Shown here piece after piece: positions 7,841 through 16,992 of a DNA stretch of 49,620 bases. The translations under genes and the position numbers were made by a program. Under the pieces are notes generated by a model. The model had not been told where the DNA came from, did not search any database, and saw only the letters and a program-made list of their open reading frames with translations. Numbering within the stretch: position 1 is the stretch's first letter; every line of letters begins with the position of its first letter. Source of the stretch: Acetobacteraceae bacterium. Its GTDB lineage: Bacteria; Pseudomonadota; Alphaproteobacteria; Acetobacterales; Acetobacteraceae. The DNA lies in assembly GCA_027326105.1 (NCBI GenBank), contig DAHWFB010000078.1, positions 1 to 49,620 of the forward strand, in the 5' to 3' direction.

Positions 7841-8740
7841 GTGGAAGACATCGGCTTCATCGGGCTGGGCATCATGGGCGCGCCGATGGCGGGCCATCTC
7901 GCGGCCGCCGGCCACCGCCTGTTCGTCGACGGGCGGCACCGGGTTCCCGCCGATCTGCTCGCCGGCGGCGCCCGCGTGTGCGCGGACGGCGCGGCGGTGG
8001 CGCGGGCGGCGCCGACCATCATCACCATGGTTCCCGACACCCCCGACGTGGAGGCGGCGCTGTTCGCGCCCGGGGGCATCGCCGAAGGGCTGACGGCGGG
8101 CAAGCTGGTCATCGACATGAGCTCGATCTCGCCGCTCGCCACCCGCGCGTTCGCCCGGCGGGTCGCGGCACTCGGCTGCGCCTATCTCGACGCGCCGGTT
8201 TCGGGCGGTGAAGTGGGGGCGAAGGCGGCCAGCCTCACCATCATGGCCGGCGGCGCCGAGGCGGACTTCGAGCGCGCCCGCCCGCTGCTCGCGCGGATGG
8301 GGCGCACCATCACCCGGGTGGGCGAGGTGGGGGACGGCCAGGCCTGCAAGGTCGCCAACCAGATCATCGTCGGGCTGACCATCGAGGCGGTGGCGGAAGG
8401 ATTGCTGTTCGCGGCGCGGGCGGGCGCCGACCCGGCGCGGGTGCGCGAGGCGCTGATGGGCGGGTTCGCCGCCTCGCGCGTTCTCGAGGTGCACGGGGAG
8501 CGCATGATCGGGCGCCGCTTCGCGCCCGGCTTCCGCATCGAACTCCACCAGAAGGACCTCGACCTCGCGCTGACCAGCGCGCGCACCCTCGGGCTCGCCC
8601 TGCCCAACACGGCGAGCACGCAGCAACTGTTTTCGGCGGCCGCCGCACTGGGCGGCAAGGGATGGGACCATTCCGCGCTGGTGCGCGTGCTCGAACACAT
8701 GGCCGGCTGCGCGCTCGGCGGCGGGGCGGGGGAGGAATGA
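7841..8740 (+). CDS. glxR: tartronate semialdehyde reductase (2-hydroxy-3-oxopropionate reductase)
   Basis: 299 residues from the GTG at 7841, which sits 4 nt after GGAGGG; an adjacent GTG at 7838 is too close to the site. Reduces tartronate semialdehyde to D-glycerate with NAD(P)H. The beta-hydroxyacid dehydrogenase pattern is complete: nucleotide-binding GFIGLGIMGAPMAGHL at residues 4-19, substrate-binding DAPVSGGEVGAKAASLTIMAGG (split here by position about 118-139), catalytic Lys in CKVANQIIVG. It follows gcl directly and overlaps the kinase gene by ATGA, so the three act as one pathway unit. Confidence 0.95.
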   Translation: MEDIGFIGLGIMGAPMAGHLAAAGHRLFVDGRHRVPADLLAGGARVCADGAAVARAAPTIITMVPDTPDVEAALFAPGGIAEGLTAGKLVIDMSSISPLATRAFARRVAALGCAYLDAPVSGGEVGAKAASLTIMAGGAEADFERARPLLARMGRTITRVGEVGDGQACKVANQIIVGLTIEAVAEGLLFAARAGADPARVREALMGGFAASRVLEVHGERMIGRRFAPGFRIELHQKDLDLALTSARTLGLALPNTASTQQLFSAAAALGGKGWDHSALVRVLEHMAGCALGGGAGEE

Positions 8741-10017
8741 ACGGGCCGCGCGCCCTGCTCGGGGCGATGTTCCGCGCCGCGGTGGATGCGGCCGCGGCCG
8801 GTCGCTGCGTGCCGCCGCACCTGCCGCCGCCGCCGCGCGGGCGCACCGTGGTGGTGGGCGCGGGCAAGGCGGCGGCCGCGATGGCGCGCGCAGTGGAGGC
8901 GCACTGGCCGGCGGACCGCCCGCTTTCGGGGCTCGTCGTCACCCGCTACGGCCACGGGGTCGGGCCGCTCGCGCGGATCGAGGTGATCGAGGCGGCGCAC
9001 CCGGTACCGGATGCCGCCAGCGGGGCGGCGGCGGCGCGCATCCTCGCCGCCGTGCGCGGGCTGGGGCCGGAGGATCTCGTGCTCGCGCTGATCTCGGGCG
9101 GGGGTTCGGCGCTGCTCGCGCTGCCGGCGCCGGGGGTGAGCCTCGCCGACAAGCAGGCGGTGGCCCGCGCGCTGCTCGCGAGCGGGGCCGACATCCGCGA
9201 AATGAACGCGGTGCGCAAGCATCTCTCCGCCATCAAGGGCGGCCGGCTGGCCGCCGCCGCCGCCCCGGCGCCGGTGGTGACACTGGCGATTTCGGACGTG
9301 CCGGGCGACGATCTCGCGGTGATCGCCTCCGGCCCCACGGTGGCGGATCCGACCACGCTCGCCGATGCGCGCGCCGTGCTCGCCCGCTACGCCATCACCC
9401 CGCCGGCCGCGGTCGCGGCACGGCTCGCCGATCCCGCCGCCGAGACCCCCAAGCCGGGGGCCGCCTTCGCCGCCAACCGCGCGCTGCTGGTGGCGACCCC
9501 GGAGGCCGCGCTGCTGGCGGCGGCGGAGGTCGCGCGGGGCGCGGGGGTGCGCCCGGTGATCCTCTCGGACGCGATCGAGGGCGAGGCCCGCGAGGTCGCC
9601 CGCGTGCTCGCCGCGATCGCCCGCCACGCCGCCGATCGCGGGCTGCCCGCGGCGCCTCCCTGCGTGCTGATTTCGGGCGGGGAGACCACGGTTGCGGTGC
9701 GCGGCAAGGGACGCGGCGGGCGCAATGCGGAGTTCCTGCTCGCGCTGGCGGTCGCGCTCGACGGGCATCCGGCGATCCACGCGCTCGCCGCCGACACCGA
9801 CGGCATCGACGGCACCGAGGACAACGCCGGCGCCCTGCTCGGCCCCGACAGCCTCGCCCGCGCCGCCGCAGCGGGCTTGCGCGCGCGGGCGATGCTCGCG
9901 GACAATGACGGCTACGGGTTCTTCGCCGCCCTCGGGGATCTCGTGGTCACCGGCCCGACCTTGACCAACGTCAACGACTTTCGCGCCATCCTGATCGGTT
10001 TCGCGGCGCCCGGCTGA
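8737..10017 (+). CDS. ttuD: glycerate 2-kinase, MOFRL family (often annotated hydroxypyruvate reductase TtuD)
   Basis: 426 residues; the ATG overlaps the glxR stop (ATGA) and has GGAGGA just upstream. The N-terminal DUF4147 domain carries VVGAGKAAAAMA, LISGGGSALLALP and NAVRKHLSAIKGGRLA. The C-terminal MOFRL domain carries SGGETTV and GRGGRNAEFLLALA. The family phosphorylates D-glycerate to 2-phosphoglycerate, feeding lower glycolysis. TtuD-type proteins were first reported as hydroxypyruvate reductases, but the kinase role fits the MOFRL family and the position after glxR. GckA is another name for this type. Confidence 0.9.
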   Translation: MNGPRALLGAMFRAAVDAAAAGRCVPPHLPPPPRGRTVVVGAGKAAAAMARAVEAHWPADRPLSGLVVTRYGHGVGPLARIEVIEAAHPVPDAASGAAAARILAAVRGLGPEDLVLALISGGGSALLALPAPGVSLADKQAVARALLASGADIREMNAVRKHLSAIKGGRLAAAAAPAPVVTLAISDVPGDDLAVIASGPTVADPTTLADARAVLARYAITPPAAVAARLADPAAETPKPGAAFAANRALLVATPEAALLAAAEVARGAGVRPVILSDAIEGEAREVARVLAAIARHAADRGLPAAPPCVLISGGETTVAVRGKGRGGRNAEFLLALAVALDGHPAIHALAADTDGIDGTEDNAGALLGPDSLARAAAAGLRARAMLADNDGYGFFAALGDLVVTGPTLTNVNDFRAILIGFAAPG

Positions 10018-10043
10018 GCGGGCGGCGCGGGGGAGGAACGAAC

Positions 10044-11534
10044 ATGCTGCGGATGCCGGCGCCGGATCAGGCCGTGCTCGCCCGCCGCGGGGAGATCGTC
10101 GCCGCGCTGCGGCGGATCGTGCCCGGCGAAGGGGTGATCGAGAGCGAGGCGGAGCGGCGCGCCTTCGAGAGCGACGGGCTGACCGCCTACGCCCAGGCGC
10201 CGATGCTGGTGGTGCTGCCGCAGACTACGGCCGAGGTCTCCGCGGTGCTCGCCTATTGCCAGCAGAACGGCGTGCGCGTGGTGCCGCGCGGCGCCGGCAC
10301 GTCGCTTTCGGGGGGCGCGCTGCCGCTCGCCGACGGGGTCCTGCTGGGCATGGGAAAGTTCAAGCGGATCCTGGAGATCGACGAAGCCAACCGGTGCGCG
10401 GTGGTGCAGCCGGGGGTGACCAACCTCGCCATCAGCGAGGCGGTGGCCGGGCGCGGGCTGTACTACGCGCCCGACCCTTCGAGCCAGATCGCCTGCACCA
10501 TCGGCGGCAATGTCGCCGAGAACTCCGGCGGCGTGCACTGCCTGAAATACGGCCTCACCACCAACAACGTGCTCGGCATCGAGATGGTGACCATGGCCGG
10601 CGAGGTGCTCCGCCTCGGCGGCAAGCAGTATGACGCGGGCGGCTACGATCTGCTCGGGGTGATGGTCGGTTCGGAAGGGCTGCTCGGCGTCGTCACCGAG
10701 GTGACCGTGCGCCTGCTGCCGCGCCCGCCCGGCGCGCGGGCGCTGCTGGTGGGGTTTCCCTCGATCGAGGGCGCGGGTGAGTGTGTCGCCGCCATCATCG
10801 CCGCCGGCATCATTCCGGGCGGGATGGAGATGATGGACAAGCCCGCGATCGCCGCCGCGGAGGCGTTCGTGCACGCCGGCTACCCGCTCGATGGGGAGGC
10901 GCTGCTGATCGTCGAACTCGACGGCTGCGCGGCGGAGGTCGATCACCTGATCGCCACCGTCGCGGCCATCACCGAGCGCTTCGGGGCGACCAGTTGCCGG
11001 GCGAGCACGAGCGAGGCGGAGCGGCTCCTGTTCTGGGCCGGGCGCAAGGCGGCGTTTCCCGCGGTCGGCCGGATTTCTCCCGACTATTACTGCATGGACG
11101 GCACGATCCCGCGCAAGCGGCTGGCCGAGGTGCTGGGCAGGATGCGCCAGATGGAGGCGCGCTACGGGCTGCGGGTGGCCAACGTGTTCCACGCCGGGGA
11201 CGGCAATCTGCATCCGCTGATCCTGTACGACGCCAACGTGCCCGGCGAGCTGGCGCGCGCGGAGGAGTTCGGCGCCGACATCCTGCGCCTGTGCGTCGAG
11301 GTCGGCGGTGTGCTGACCGGGGAGCACGGGGTCGGGGTGGAGAAGCGCGATCTGATGGGCACGATGTTCGGCAAGCCCGATCTCGACCAGCAGCAGCGGC
11401 TGAAATGCGCCTTCGATCCCGCCGCGCTGCTCAACCCGGGCAAGGTGTTCCCCGAGCTTTGCCGCTGCGCCGAACTGGGGAAAATGCATATCCATGCCGG
11501 GCAGGTGCGGTTTCCCGACCTGCCGCGCTTCTAG
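10044..11534 (+). CDS. glcD: glycolate oxidase subunit GlcD (FAD-binding)
   Basis: 496 residues; ATG with GGGGGAGG upstream. Catalytic FAD subunit of glycolate dehydrogenase, oxidising glycolate to glyoxylate. The FAD_binding_4 domain has VVPRGAGTSLSGGALP, QPGVTNLAISEAV, DPSSQIACTIGGNVAENSGG and GGYDLLGVMVGSEGLLGVVTEV. The C-terminal FAD-oxidase domain has NVFHAGDGNLHPLILYD and GVLTGEHGVGVEKRDLM, ending in FDPAALLNPGKVFP. It is 27 bp after the kinase gene and is followed by glcE and glcF, the usual three subunits. It supplies glyoxylate to Gcl. Confidence 0.96.
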   Translation: MLRMPAPDQAVLARRGEIVAALRRIVPGEGVIESEAERRAFESDGLTAYAQAPMLVVLPQTTAEVSAVLAYCQQNGVRVVPRGAGTSLSGGALPLADGVLLGMGKFKRILEIDEANRCAVVQPGVTNLAISEAVAGRGLYYAPDPSSQIACTIGGNVAENSGGVHCLKYGLTTNNVLGIEMVTMAGEVLRLGGKQYDAGGYDLLGVMVGSEGLLGVVTEVTVRLLPRPPGARALLVGFPSIEGAGECVAAIIAAGIIPGGMEMMDKPAIAAAEAFVHAGYPLDGEALLIVELDGCAAEVDHLIATVAAITERFGATSCRASTSEAERLLFWAGRKAAFPAVGRISPDYYCMDGTIPRKRLAEVLGRMRQMEARYGLRVANVFHAGDGNLHPLILYDANVPGELARAEEFGADILRLCVEVGGVLTGEHGVGVEKRDLMGTMFGKPDLDQQQRLKCAFDPAALLNPGKVFPELCRCAELGKMHIHAGQVRFPDLPRF

Positions 11535-11586
11535 GGGGAACGGACGTGCGCGGATGCGGTGGCGCCGGCGGGCGGGGGCATTCGTC

Positions 11587-12801
11587 ATGACCGGCTTTCG
11601 GCCGAGCGATGGCGCCGAAGCCGAGCAGGTGGTCGCTTGGGCCGCCGCCGAGGGCGAGGCGCTGGAGATCGTCGGCGGAGGCAGCAAGCGCGGCCTGGGC
11701 CGGCCGGTGCGGGCGCCGCATGTCCTCGAACTCGGCGCGATCGCGGGCATTCTCGACTACGAGCCGGCGGAACTGGTACTGACCGCGCGCGCGGGAACCA
11801 CGATGGCGGCGATCGGGACGGCGCTGGACGCCGCCGGGCAGATGCTGGCGTTCGAGCCGCCGGTCTCCGGCGGGCTGTTCGCGGGTGCGGGATCGCCCAC
11901 CCTGGGCGGGGTGCTCGCCTGCAATCTCGCCGGGCCGCGGCGCATCCGCGCGGGTGCCGCGCGCGACCATTTCCTCGGCTTTCGCGCCGTCAACGGCTGG
12001 GGCGACGGGTGGAAGGCGGGCGGACGGGTGGTCAAGAACGTCACCGGCTACGACATGGGAAAACTCCAGGCCGGCGCCTTCGGCACGCTCTCGGTGCTGC
12101 TCGAGCTTTCGCTCAAGGTGCTGCCGCGCCCGGAGACGTCGGCGAGCGTGCTGCTCACCGGCGACGATCCCGCCGCCGCGGTGGCGGCGATGGCGACGGC
12201 GCTGAATTCTCCCCACGAGGTTTCCGCCGCCGCCCATCTGCCGGCGGCCGCCGCCGCCCGCTCGGCGGTCGGCGCGGTGGCGGGGGCGGGGAGGGGGGTG
12301 ACGGCGCTGCGCATCGAGGGGCCCGGCCCGTCGGTCGCGTTCCGCCGCGCGGCACTCGCGGAACTCCTCGGCGCGGCGGGCAGCATCGCCGAAGCCGAGA
12401 GCGCGACGCTGTGGACGGAGATCGCCGAGGTCGTGCCGCTGCTCGCCGATGCGCCGCTGCTCTGGCGGCTCTGCCCGCCGCCCGCGGCCGCGCCCGCGCT
12501 GCTCGAAGGGCTGCACGCCGCGCTCGCCGGGCGGTGCCTGCTCGACTGGGGCGGCGGCCTGGTCTGGTTCGCGCCCGACCCGGCCGCCGCCGGAGCGGAC
12601 GGCGGGGCCGGGCGCGTGCGCGCCGCACTGGCGCAGACCGGAGGCCACGCCATGCTGTTTCGCGCCCCCGAGGAGATGCGCGCGGCCGCCGGCGTGTTCG
12701 ACCCGCTGGCCGGTCCGCTCGCCGGGCTGACGCGGCGGATCAAGGCCGGGTTCGATCCCCGCGGGATCCTCAACCCGGGCCGCATGCACGAAGGAATCTG
12801 A
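11587..12801 (+). CDS. glcE: glycolate oxidase subunit GlcE (FAD-binding)
   Basis: 404 residues from the ATG at 11587; an in-frame ATG at 11554 would add eleven basic residues that do not fit the family. A shorter relative of GlcD: EIVGGGSKRGLGRPV, ELVLTARAGTTMAAI, AGQMLAFEPP, GGVLACNLAGPRRIRAGAARD, VVKNVTGYDMGKLQAGAFGTLSVL and C-terminal FDPRGILNPGRM. Forms the GlcDEF complex that passes electrons to the respiratory chain. The middle (about 190-330) is Ala-rich and less conserved. It ends 5 bp before glcF. Confidence 0.94.
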   Translation: MTGFRPSDGAEAEQVVAWAAAEGEALEIVGGGSKRGLGRPVRAPHVLELGAIAGILDYEPAELVLTARAGTTMAAIGTALDAAGQMLAFEPPVSGGLFAGAGSPTLGGVLACNLAGPRRIRAGAARDHFLGFRAVNGWGDGWKAGGRVVKNVTGYDMGKLQAGAFGTLSVLLELSLKVLPRPETSASVLLTGDDPAAAVAAMATALNSPHEVSAAAHLPAAAAARSAVGAVAGAGRGVTALRIEGPGPSVAFRRAALAELLGAAGSIAEAESATLWTEIAEVVPLLADAPLLWRLCPPPAAAPALLEGLHAALAGRCLLDWGGGLVWFAPDPAAAGADGGAGRVRAALAQTGGHAMLFRAPEEMRAAAGVFDPLAGPLAGLTRRIKAGFDPRGILNPGRMHEGI

Positions 12802-12806
12802 GCGTC

Positions 12807-14123
12807 ATGCAGACGAATTTCAGCCTGGCCCGGCTGGCGGACGCGGATGTCGCGGCCTCGGAGAAGATCCTCCGCACCTGTGTCCATTGCGGCTTCTGCA
12901 CCGCGACCTGCCCGACCTACGTGCTGCTCGGCGACGAGCTCGACAGCCCCCGCGGGCGCATCTACCTGATCAAGGACATGCTCGAGAACGACCGCCCGGC
13001 GCGGGCGGAGGAGGTCAAGCACATCGATCGCTGCCTGTCCTGCCTTTCCTGCATGACCACCTGCCCTTCGGGCGTGCACTACATGCATCTGATCGATCAC
13101 GCCCGCCACCATGTCGAGAAGACCTACCGGCGCCCGCTCCAGGAACGGCTGCTGCGCCGCCTGCTCGGCCTGGTGCTGCCGCACCCGGCGCGGTTGCGGT
13201 GGGCACTCGCCGGGGCGCGGCTGGGCCGGCCGTTCGCGCGGCTCTTCCCGGCGCGGCTGCAACCGATGCTCGCCCTCGCGCCCGCGCGGGTGCCCGCGCG
13301 TACTCCGGTGGACCGGCCGCAGGTGTTTCCCGCGCAGGGGCCGCGGCGGATGCGGGTGGCGCTGCTTTCCGGCTGCGCGCAGCAGGTGCTCGCGCCGGCC
13401 ATCAACGAGGCGACGGTTCGCCTGCTCACCCGCCACGGCTGCGAGGTGGTGGTGGCGGCCGGCGCGGGCTGCTGCGGCGCGCTCGCGCACCATCTCGGGC
13501 AGGACGGTCTCGCGCCGGCGCGCGCGAACATCCGCGCCTGGATGCGCGAGCTCGAGGGCGGCGGGCTCGACGCGATCGTCATCAACGCCTCGGGCTGCGG
13601 CACCGCCGTGAAGGACTATGGCTTCCTGTTCCGCGCCGACCCCGAGCTGGCCGCGGCGGCGGCCAAAATCTCCGCGCTGGCGCGGGATGTTTCTGAAGTG
13701 ATGCGCGATCTCGGGCTGCGCGCGCCGGTGATCGCCACCGGCCGGAGGGTCGCCTACCACAGCGCCTGTTCGCTCCAGCACGGCCAGCAGATCCGCGCCG
13801 AGCCGAAGGAGCTTCTGCGGGCGGCCGGCTTCACCGTGCTCGACGTGCCCGAGGGGCATCTCTGCTGCGGCTCCGCCGGCACCTACAACCTGTTGCAGCC
13901 CGCGATCGCGGAGCGGCTGCGCGCCCGCAAACTCGCCAACATCGCGCGCACCGGAGCGGAACTGGTCGCCGCCGGCAACATCGGCTGCATCACCCAGATC
14001 GCCTCGGCAGGCACGATCGCGGTGGTCCACACGGTGGAACTGCTGGACTGGGCGACCGGCGGCCCGCGCCCGGCCGGGGTCGCGGAGCCGGCGGCGCCCG
14101 GAGCCCCGGCGCTCAGAAGCTGA
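12807..14123 (+). CDS. glcF: glycolate oxidase iron-sulfur subunit GlcF
   Basis: 438 residues; ATG with AAGGAA 10 nt upstream. Two 4Fe-4S motifs near the N-terminus: CVHCGFCTATCP (residues about 26-37) and CLSCLSCMTTCP (about 74-85). Two CCG domains follow, with GAGCCGALAHHLGQ and GHLCCGSAGTYNLLQ, plus ASGCGTAVKDYG and YHSACSLQHGQQI. It carries electrons from GlcDE toward quinone. Last gene of the operon; its 3' end overlaps the convergent serA gene by 11 bp, and no terminator hairpin is visible there. Confidence 0.96.
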   Translation: MQTNFSLARLADADVAASEKILRTCVHCGFCTATCPTYVLLGDELDSPRGRIYLIKDMLENDRPARAEEVKHIDRCLSCLSCMTTCPSGVHYMHLIDHARHHVEKTYRRPLQERLLRRLLGLVLPHPARLRWALAGARLGRPFARLFPARLQPMLALAPARVPARTPVDRPQVFPAQGPRRMRVALLSGCAQQVLAPAINEATVRLLTRHGCEVVVAAGAGCCGALAHHLGQDGLAPARANIRAWMRELEGGGLDAIVINASGCGTAVKDYGFLFRADPELAAAAAKISALARDVSEVMRDLGLRAPVIATGRRVAYHSACSLQHGQQIRAEPKELLRAAGFTVLDVPEGHLCCGSAGTYNLLQPAIAERLRARKLANIARTGAELVAAGNIGCITQIASAGTIAVVHTVELLDWATGGPRPAGVAEPAAPGAPALRS

Positions 14124-15708
14124 GCGCCGTCGCCTGCATCACGAGCGGCAGGGCGCGCACGTCGTGCAGCACCGCGTCGGCGACCGGCTCATCGACCGAG
14201 ACCAGGCAGATCGCGTCCGCGCCCTTCGCCGAGCGGCCGAGGTGGAAGGTCGCGATGTTGATGCCGGCTTCCGCGAGGGTCGCGCCGAAGCGGCCGATGA
14301 AGCCGGGCTTGTCCTGGTTGGTCACGTAGATCATGTGGCGGCCGAAGTCGGCCTCGACGGGGATGCCCTTGATCTCGACCAGCCGCGGGCGCGCGCCGGC
14401 GAACAGGGTGCCGGCGACACTGCGGGTCTGCTCCGCGGTGTCGATGGTCAGCCGCACCAGCGTCTGGTACTCGCTCGGCCGGTCGTGGACGGTCTCGGCC
14501 ACCGCGATGCCGTGCTCGCGCGCGAGCAGGGGCGCGCTCACCATGTTGGCCCCGTCCATCACCGGCGAGAGCACGCCGGCGAGGGCGGCCGCCGTCAGCG
14601 GCTTGTGGTTCAGCGCGGCGGCGAGGCCTTCGTATTCGATGCCGATGCGGCGGATGACGCCTTCGCGTGCCTGCGTCAACTGTCCGGCGAAGGCGCCGAG
14701 CAGGCGGCAGAGCTCGAGATAGGGCTTGAGCCGCGGCGCCTCCTCGGCGGAGACCGCGGGCATGTTGATGGCGTTTTCCACCGCGCCGGTGAGCAGGAAA
14801 TCGCTCATCTGCTCGGCCACCTGGAGCGCGACCTTCTCCTGCGCCTCCGCCGTCGCCGCGCCGAGGTGGGGGGTGCACACGACATTCTCGAAGGCGAACA
14901 GCGGGCTCTCCCGGGCGGGCTCGGTCTCGAACACATCGAGCGCTGCGCCCGCGACGTGGCCGGAGGCCAGCGCCTCGGCGAGGGCGGCCTCGTCGATCAG
15001 CCCGCCGCGCGCGCAATTGATGATGCGCACGCCCTTCCTGGTCGCGGCCAGCGCCTCGCGCGAGAGGATGTTGCGGGTGGCGTTGGTCAGCGGGGTATGG
15101 AGGGTGATGATGTCGGCGTGGGCGAGCAGGGCGGGCAGATCGACCTTCTCGACCCCGATCGCGACGGCGCGCTCGTCGGCCAGGAACGGGTCGTAGGCGA
15201 GCACCTTCATCTTCAGCCCCAGCGCGCGGTCGGCGACGATGGAGCCGATGTTGCCGCAGCCGATCAGCCCGAGCGTCTTGGCCGCGAGCTCGCTGCCCAT
15301 GAACCGGTTCTTCTCCCACTTGCCCGCCTTGGTCGAAGCGCTGGCCTCGGGGATCTGGCGGGCGAGCGCGAAGATCAGCGCGATCGCGTGCTCGGCGGTG
15401 GTGATGGCGTTGCCGAACGGCGTGTTCATCACCACGACGCCACGCGCGGTCGCGGTCTTGACGTCGACGTTGTCGACGCCGATGCCGGCGCGGCCGACCA
15501 CCTTGAGGCGTGGCGCCGCCTCCAGCACCTCCCGCGTCACCTTGGTCGCCGAACGCACCGCGAGCCCGTCGTACCCGCCGATGATGGCGCGCAGCTCGGC
15601 GGGGGAGAGCCCGGTCCTGACGTCGGCCGCGATGCCGCGCCGGGCGAAGATCTCCGCCGCCTCCGGCGAGAGCTGGTCGCTGATCAGGACCCTGAACGGC
15701 GCGCTCAT
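14113..15708 (-). CDS. serA: D-3-phosphoglycerate dehydrogenase
   Basis: 531 residues; the ATG at 15708 overlaps the serC stop (ATGA). Oxidises 3-phosphoglycerate to 3-phosphohydroxypyruvate, the first step of serine synthesis. Catalytic domain: [16 protein letters not shown] site [14 protein letters not shown], catalytic Arg in [10 protein letters not shown], Glu in DVFETEP, His in [14 protein letters not shown]. Residues about 310-450 form the intervening domain of the long SerA type, and about 455-531 the ACT domain ([20 protein letters not shown]), probably the serine-sensing part. Second gene of the serC-serA operon. Confidence 0.97.
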   Translation of the reverse strand: MSAPFRVLISDQLSPEAAEIFARRGIAADVRTGLSPAELRAIIGGYDGLAVRSATKVTREVLEAAPRLKVVGRAGIGVDNVDVKTATARGVVVMNTPFGNAITTAEHAIALIFALARQIPEASASTKAGKWEKNRFMGSELAAKTLGLIGCGNIGSIVADRALGLKMKVLAYDPFLADERAVAIGVEKVDLPALLAHADIITLHTPLTNATRNILSREALAATRKGVRIINCARGGLIDEAALAEALASGHVAGAALDVFETEPARESPLFAFENVVCTPHLGAATAEAQEKVALQVAEQMSDFLLTGAVENAINMPAVSAEEAPRLKPYLELCRLLGAFAGQLTQAREGVIRRIGIEYEGLAAALNHKPLTAAALAGVLSPVMDGANMVSAPLLAREHGIAVAETVHDRPSEYQTLVRLTIDTAEQTRSVAGTLFAGARPRLVEIKGIPVEADFGRHMIYVTNQDKPGFIGRFGATLAEAGINIATFHLGRSAKGADAICLVSVDEPVADAVLHDVRALPLVMQATALSF

Positions 15709-16892
15709 GCCACCTTCTCCGCGCTGGCGAGCCCGGCCTCGATTTCCGCGAGCGCCCATTCGATCCACGGGAGCAGGGCGCGGATGTCCGCGGTCTCGAC
15801 GGTGCCGCCGCCCCAGATGCGCAGGCCGGGCGGCGCATCGCGGTAGGCGGCGATGTCGTGCGCCACCCCTTCCCGGTCGAGCAGGGAGGCGAGCCGTTTC
15901 GCCGCCTGCGCCTGTTCCGCCGCGGGCAGCGCCGCGAACCACGGCGCGGTGATGGAAAGGCAGATCGCGGTCGAGGAGCGCGTGGCCGGGTGCGCGGCGA
16001 GGAAGTCGATTCCCGGCCGGCGGGCGACCCATTCCGCGACCGCCGCGAGATTGGCCTCGGAGCGTGCGACCAGCGCGGGCAGCCCGCCGACGCTCTCCGC
16101 CCAGCGCAGCCCGTCCAGCGCGTCCTCGGCGGCGAGCATGCTCGGCGTGTTGATGGTCTCGCCGGAAAAGATACCCTCGATCAGCTTGCCCTTCCGGGTC
16201 AGGCGGAAGATCTTGGGCAGCGGGCGCGGCGGCGGCGTCTGCTCCAGCCGCGCCACCGCGCGCGGCGACAGCGCGAGCATGCCGTGCGCGGCCTCCCCGC
16301 CCAGCACCTTCTGCCACGACCAGGTGACGACATCGAGCTTGTCCCACGGCAGCGCCATGGCGAAGGCCGCCGAGGTGGCGTCGCAGATGACCAGTCCCTC
16401 GCGGTCGGCGGGGATGAAGTCTCCGTCGGGGATGCGCACGCCCGAGGTGGTGCCGTTCCAGGTCAGCACCACGTCGCGCGAGAAGTCGAGCGCCGCGAGA
16501 TCGGGCAGCGCGCCATAAGGCGCTGCGAGGATGCGGCACTCGGGCAGCGCGAGCTGGGACTTCACGTCCTCCGCCCATTCGCGGGAGAAGCTCTCGAAGG
16601 CCAGCACATCGACCGGGCGCGGGCCGAGCAGGGACCACAGCGCCATTTCCACCGCCCCGGTGTCGGACGCGGGAACGATGCCCAGCCGCCAGCCGGCGGG
16701 AAGGCCGAGCAGATCGCGCGAGCGGGTGATGATCTCGGCCAGCTTCGCCTTCGGCCCGGCGGCGCGGTGGCTGCGCCCGAGGGCCGCACCCGCGAGCGCG
16801 TCGAGCCGGAAGCCGGGACGCTTGGCGCAGGGGCCGGAGGAGAAATTGGGGTTGGCCGGACGCGATGCCGGCCGCGGAGCGGCGTTTGCCAT
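15705..16892 (-). CDS. serC: phosphoserine aminotransferase
   Basis: 395 residues; ATG with GGGAG about 5 nt upstream. Converts 3-phosphohydroxypyruvate and glutamate to phosphoserine with PLP. It is of the long alphaproteobacterial type: [67 protein letters not shown] and the PLP-lysine stretch [17 protein letters not shown]. Coupled to serA by ATGA. A promoter and a short hairpin lie upstream in the gap after the LOG-family gene. No serB is seen in the window. Confidence 0.96.
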   Translation of the reverse strand: MANAAPRPASRPANPNFSSGPCAKRPGFRLDALAGAALGRSHRAAGPKAKLAEIITRSRDLLGLPAGWRLGIVPASDTGAVEMALWSLLGPRPVDVLAFESFSREWAEDVKSQLALPECRILAAPYGALPDLAALDFSRDVVLTWNGTTSGVRIPDGDFIPADREGLVICDATSAAFAMALPWDKLDVVTWSWQKVLGGEAAHGMLALSPRAVARLEQTPPPRPLPKIFRLTRKGKLIEGIFSGETINTPSMLAAEDALDGLRWAESVGGLPALVARSEANLAAVAEWVARRPGIDFLAAHPATRSSTAICLSITAPWFAALPAAEQAQAAKRLASLLDREGVAHDIAAYRDAPPGLRIWGGGTVETADIRALLPWIEWALAEIEAGLASAEKVA

Positions 16893-16917
16893 GCGGCTCT
16901 CCCTTTCAGAAGAGAAG

Positions 16918-16935
16918 CGTCCCGGTGGGGGGACG
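16918..16935 (-). promoter_or_regulatory. leader hairpin of serC mRNA
   Basis: Read on the minus strand: CGTCCC, loop CCCACC, GGGACG, a perfect 6-bp stem about 8 nt into the predicted transcript. Next comes CTTCTCTTCTGAAAGGGAGAG-like sequence, in which TTCTC can pair with the GGGAG ribosome site 25-40 nt later. A conserved serC RNA motif has been reported upstream of serC in some alphaproteobacteria; I cannot confirm that this is the same structure. Confidence 0.4.
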
Positions 16936-16948
16936 TGACCCGCGACGG

Positions 16949-16977
16949 TGGCTAATCGAACCGCCCCGCCCCGTCAA
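16949..16977 (-). promoter_or_regulatory. candidate promoter of serC-serA
   Basis: On the minus strand TTGACG (complement of 16972-16977), 17-bp spacer, TAGCCA (complement of 16949-16954). This gives a start point near 16943 and a leader of about 50 nt. The -35 is near consensus and it lies in the 100-bp gap between the LOG-family gene and serC. Confidence 0.55.
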
Positions 16978-16992
16978 GGCCGGGCATGCGCC

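Noticed and set aside
5636-8698. Very long minus-strand open frame (about 1020 codons) antisense to gcl and glxR
   Set aside because: It is a shadow of codon bias at high GC; the plus-strand proteins match known enzymes along their whole length, and the antisense product has His/Arg/Gly/Ala composition without domains.
8737-10017. Annotating the MOFRL gene as hydroxypyruvate reductase
   Set aside because: The MOFRL and DUF4147 domains belong to glycerate 2-kinases, and a kinase is needed to complete the pathway here; the reductase name is historical.
14164-15846. Plus-strand frame of 560 codons over serA
   Set aside because: serA on the minus strand explains the region with all catalytic motifs; the antisense frame shows no family features.
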